DNA of 64,000 bases. Origin: an uncultured Lachnospiraceae bacterium. Its GTDB lineage: Bacteria > Bacillota > Clostridia > Lachnospirales > Lachnospiraceae. Positions 61,504 through 64,000 of this stretch are shown here, one piece after another (the stretch's first letter is position 1; every line of letters starts with the position of its first letter). A model generated the notes under the pieces. That model ran no database searches. It had not been told where the DNA came from and saw nothing but the letters and a program-made list of their open reading frames with translations. A program made the translations under genes and the position numbers. The stretch is from positions 60,589 to 124,588 of the forward strand of contig CAJUED010000007.1 in assembly GCA_910585075.1 (NCBI GenBank), read 5' to 3'.

Positions 61504-62258
61504 CAACCTATCACATCACTCATATCATAAAGCCCCGCAGGCTGTCCTTTTAAAAACTTTGCCGCCTGGATCGCCCCTTTTGCAAAAACGGCTTTGGAAT
61601 ATGCCCGGTGGGAAAAGGTAATCACTTCGTCCGCACCGGCAAAAATCACATCATGGTCTCCCACAATCGTGCCGCCTCTGACCGCCGAAAAACCGATTTC
61701 CTTTTTGGGACGTTGTTCCCTTCTTCCGCTTCTGTCATATACATATTCGTATTCCCCGTTTAAGGCTTCGTTGATAGAATCCCCAAGGGCAATTGCTGTG
61801 CCGCTTGGCGCGTCCAGCTTAAGCTTATGATGCTTTTCCACAATCTCAATGTCAAAGCCTGCCGGCTCTAAGATGGCCGTGGCGTCTTTTAAAAGTTTCA
61901 TCAGCATATTGATGCCAAGAGACATATTGGCGGATTTCAAAATAGCGGTTTCCTTTGAAGCTTCCTCCACTTTTTGCAGCTGCTCCGGGCTCAGTCCCGT
62001 GGTACACAGAACGCAGGCCACATGCTCTTTCGCACAATAGGTAAGCAGGCCGTCCACCGCAGGCGCCACACTGAAATCAATGACCACATCAGCCTTCACA
62101 TCACAGGCGCTTATATTTGGAAACACCGGAAAGGGATTTTTCCCCTCGTCGAAGGCGTCCACTCCCGCAGCCACAGTGATTTCCTTATCTTCCTTCAGCA
62201 GTCCCAAAATGGTCTGCCCCATTTTTCCATTACATCCATGAATAATTACATTTATCAT
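61503..62258 (-). CDS. dapB: 4-hydroxy-tetrahydrodipicolinate reductase
   Basis: This 251-residue protein has the NAD(P) motif IIHGCNGKMGQ at its N-terminus, DFSVAPAVDG, and the DapB signature EKHHKLKLDAPSGTAIAL. It reduces hydroxy-tetrahydrodipicolinate in the lysine/diaminopimelate pathway. I start at the ATG at 62258, which has GGAG 6 bp before it. It follows dapA by 26 bp in one operon. Confidence 0.97.
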   Translation of the reverse strand: MINVIIHGCNGKMGQTILGLLKEDKEITVAAGVDAFDEGKNPFPVFPNISACDVKADVVIDFSVAPAVDGLLTYCAKEHVACVLCTTGLSPEQLQKVEEASKETAILKSANMSLGINMLMKLLKDATAILEPAGFDIEIVEKHHKLKLDAPSGTAIALGDSINEALNGEYEYVYDRSGRREQRPKKEIGFSAVRGGTIVGDHDVIFAGADEVITFSHRAYSKAVFAKGAIQAAKFLKGQPAGLYDMSDVIG

Positions 62259-62284
62259 AAAAATCTCCATTCTGACACTGTATA

Positions 62285-63169
62285 TTACAAAATTCCGTAT
62301 TCCTTCATTGCCTTTTCAAGTTTAGCCGCATTTTCTTCCTCCATCTCCGTAAGAGGCATCCGCAAAGTACCCTCTCCTTTTCCCATAAGGCTCAACGCCT
62401 TTTTCACAGGAATGGGATTTACTTCGCAAAACAGCGCGTTGCAAAGAGGGATTGCCCGGAGCTGTTCCTGGCAGCTTCCCGCCACATCCCCTGCAAAAAA
62501 CTTCGCGCAGATATCGTGGGTCTGCCCAGGCGCCACATTGGAGAGCACAGAGATAACGCCTTTTCCGCCCAGTGCAAGAATCGGTACAATCTGGTCGTCA
62601 TTTCCGGAATACAAATCCACCTTGCCATCTGCAATGGACATCAGCTTCACAATCTGGCTGATATTGCCGCTGGCTTCCTTAACGCCCACGATATTCTCCA
62701 CATCATTGCAGAGCCTTACCACCGTTTCGGGCGCAATGTTACATCCTGTACGGCTGGGCACATTGTAAAGGATGCAGGGAATCTTTACCGAATCGGCAAT
62801 GGTCTTATAATGCTTATAAAGTCCGTTCTGGGTTGCCTTATTATAATAGGGAGAAACTAAAAGCAGACCGTCCACTCCGTACTTTTCCGCCTCAGTGGAA
62901 AGGTACACTGCGGTTTCCGTGCAGTTTGAACCGGTTCCGGCCACCACCGGAATGCGCCCTGCCACCTGCTCCACACAATATTTAATCACATCCAAATGTT
63001 CCTCATGACTTAAAGTGGATGACTCACCGGTGGTCCCGCATACGATAATCGCGTCTGTACCTCCTGCAATCTGATCCTCAATCAGTTTCGCAAACTGCTC
63101 ATAATCCACTTCCCCGTTTGTCTTAAAAGGTGTGACGATCGCAACACCTGCGCCTGTAAAAACTGCCAT
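62285..63169 (-). CDS. dapA: 4-hydroxy-tetrahydrodipicolinate synthase
   Basis: This 294-residue TIM barrel has CGTTGESSTLSHEEH, the catalytic Tyr in LYNVPSRTG and the Schiff-base Lys in VGVKEASGNI near residue 161. It condenses pyruvate and aspartate semialdehyde, the first step of lysine synthesis. GGAGG precedes the ATG. It is first of the dapA-dapB pair. Confidence 0.97.
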   Translation of the reverse strand: MAVFTGAGVAIVTPFKTNGEVDYEQFAKLIEDQIAGGTDAIIVCGTTGESSTLSHEEHLDVIKYCVEQVAGRIPVVAGTGSNCTETAVYLSTEAEKYGVDGLLLVSPYYNKATQNGLYKHYKTIADSVKIPCILYNVPSRTGCNIAPETVVRLCNDVENIVGVKEASGNISQIVKLMSIADGKVDLYSGNDDQIVPILALGGKGVISVLSNVAPGQTHDICAKFFAGDVAGSCQEQLRAIPLCNALFCEVNPIPVKKALSLMGKGEGTLRMPLTEMEEENAAKLEKAMKEYGIL

Positions 63170-63706
63170 ATCTTTTCCTCCTTCGATTCAAATCCTTCCA
63201 TTCACTTTTGCGCAACAGGTAAATCATCCCGCCTGTCGCAGTTTCTTTGCTTTGCATCTTAATTGAATCAAACGCCGCCGCGCTTCGCCAGTCGGCTTAT
63301 TGAATAAAAAATCGATGCACCTTTCTCGCGCACCGACTCATTCTGACATTTTCATCGGATAGCGCCCCATCATTGCTGATGACAGTCATACGGTTCTTCA
63401 CCGTATGCCCAAGAATCTGTCCACAGGATAACATATTCTTTCGGCGTTTTTTCCTTTCGTTTTCCTTCCCCTGTGCCTGCCACATCCAAAAAACTACTCA
63501 TAAAACACGCAACCTCTATCTCTGTAACTATGTAATTACCGAATATTGCCCTGTAGGTCAGCTAACAGGGGTAAATGCAGCCTGATTCCCGCCCGGCAAC
63601 TTTCATAAAAATATCATAGCACCATGCCGCTATACTGTCAACGCGCAGATGCTATGATTTTATGCTGAACATCATGTAAAAGATGCGCGCCGTCGCGGCA
63701 GGACCG
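63170..63706. other. Long gene-free region before dapA
   Basis: This 537-bp region holds hairpins CATACGGT/ACCGTATG (63387-63407) and CATCA/TGATG (63368-63381), and a segment around 63265-63305 related to the tandem repeat at 56956. I looked for a lysine riboswitch on the minus strand and do not see its conserved parts. A 62-codon frame at 63297-63485 has no support. Confidence 0.4.
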
Positions 63707-64000
63707 TTACCGATAATTTTCTATCCTGGAAACCTCGTCCGCCAGCCTGCACGCCTCATCATTTACGGAATTGCCTGTTAAAATCACATCCATACTCTCA
63801 CATCTGGCCTGCAAAAGCTGTCCCAAATCATCCACCGTGATAATTCCATTATCAATCAGGCCAAGGACTTCGTCCAAAATCAAAAGATCACATTCCCCTG
63901 TGGCAAGAACCTTCTTTGCAAAATGCATTCCGTTTTTGATATTGTAAACCTCATCCGCCTTTTCCTCCGGGCTAAGGCTGTCAAAGCCTGCGTTCATCTT
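63707..64000 (-). CDS. cobO: Corrinoid adenosyltransferase, C-terminal part (partial)
   Basis: The last 98 codons of a gene that enters from the right edge. They hold DLLILDEVLGLIDNGIIT, the Walker-B-like motif of CobO/BtuR, and the final ILTGNSVNDEACRLADEVSRI region. The enzyme transfers adenosyl from ATP to cobalt in vitamin B12 synthesis or salvage. The N-terminal P-loop lies outside the window. Confidence 0.88.
   Translation of the reverse strand, partial: KMNAGFDSLSPEEKADEVYNIKNGMHFAKKVLATGECDLLILDEVLGLIDNGIITVDDLGQLLQARCESMDVILTGNSVNDEACRLADEVSRIENYR

Noticed and set aside
61974..62768. 264-codon plus-strand frame over dapB-dapA
   Set aside because: It spans two well-supported minus-strand genes and looks like a codon-bias shadow.
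63297..63485. 62-codon minus-strand frame before dapA
   Set aside because: No ribosome site and no family; it overlaps hairpins and repeat-like DNA.
63170..63706. Lysine riboswitch before dapA
   Set aside because: The conserved core segments of that class were not found on the minus strand by eye; a covariance search would settle it.

Overview
The window looks like a chromosomal segment of an anaerobic Firmicute, most likely a Lachnospiraceae-type Clostridium. The supports are strong AGGAGG-type ribosome binding sites, GHKL/LytTR signalling proteins, HelD- and PcrA-type helicases, a YerC/TrpR-like regulator, DUF1836, RidA, and LacI/AraC-controlled sugar genes. The genus call is an inference from gene content; no rRNA gene is present.

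Layout. (1) 1-6.5 kb, minus strand: a sensor kinase, a PilT ATPase and a giant prepilin-like surface protein with GLUG-like repeats that runs off the left edge. (2) 6.7-12.9 kb, minus strand: an AraC regulator, an alpha/beta hydrolase, a sugar ABC transporter (binding protein and two permeases, no ATPase) and a LytTR response regulator. (3) 13.1-19.8 kb: an SDR oxidoreductase divergent from a LacI regulator, a DUF3221-like lipoprotein, and an AraC - DUF1349 - MFS sugar module. (4) 19.8-28.9 kb: an RlmD-like rRNA methyltransferase with an odd insertion, a small acidic membrane protein, PcrA, an SPFH/zinc-ribbon pair and an MFS transporter. (5) 29.5-53.3 kb: an integrated island. (6) 54-64 kb: an ECF sigma operon, DUF1836, a DEDD exonuclease, YerC, a degenerate M23 protein, CspA, a HisA-like enzyme, a low-complexity lipoprotein, dapA-dapB and the end of a corrinoid adenosyltransferase.

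The main discovery is the island at 29537-53301 (about 23.8 kb). It splits an NMT1/SsuA-type substrate-binding protein gene. The first 161 codons lie at 29054-29536 and the last 191 at 53302-53877. The halves rejoin in frame if the 23,765 bp between two copies of the 8-bp core CAGGTGGT are removed. A large serine recombinase ends 70 bp before the right junction. The rebuilt circular junction has 10-bp inverted arms placed symmetrically round the core. No conjugation genes are visible.

The island is a mosaic. AT-rich parts hold a SIR2-domain protein overlapping a 738-aa partner of unknown type, an AlbA/Schlafen-like ATP-binding protein, a promoter - tRNA-like gene - terminator unit with a broken acceptor stem, a recombinase pseudogene, and a restriction-modification locus (controller-like regulator, HNH nuclease, two adjacent methyltransferases). 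Parts with host-like composition hold a HelD-like helicase fused to a GH31-like domain, a GH27 alpha-galactosidase and a PatB-APC-RidA amino-acid module with its own regulator.

The window is also rich in short structured repeats. They include leader elements with interleaved (pseudoknot-compatible) stems ahead of two lipoprotein genes and, in part, pilT; an about 80-bp double-hairpin repeat; a 146-bp element with 14-bp inverted ends; a 36-bp tandem repeat; and a 166-bp palindromic MITE-like element that supplies the stop codon of the exonuclease gene.
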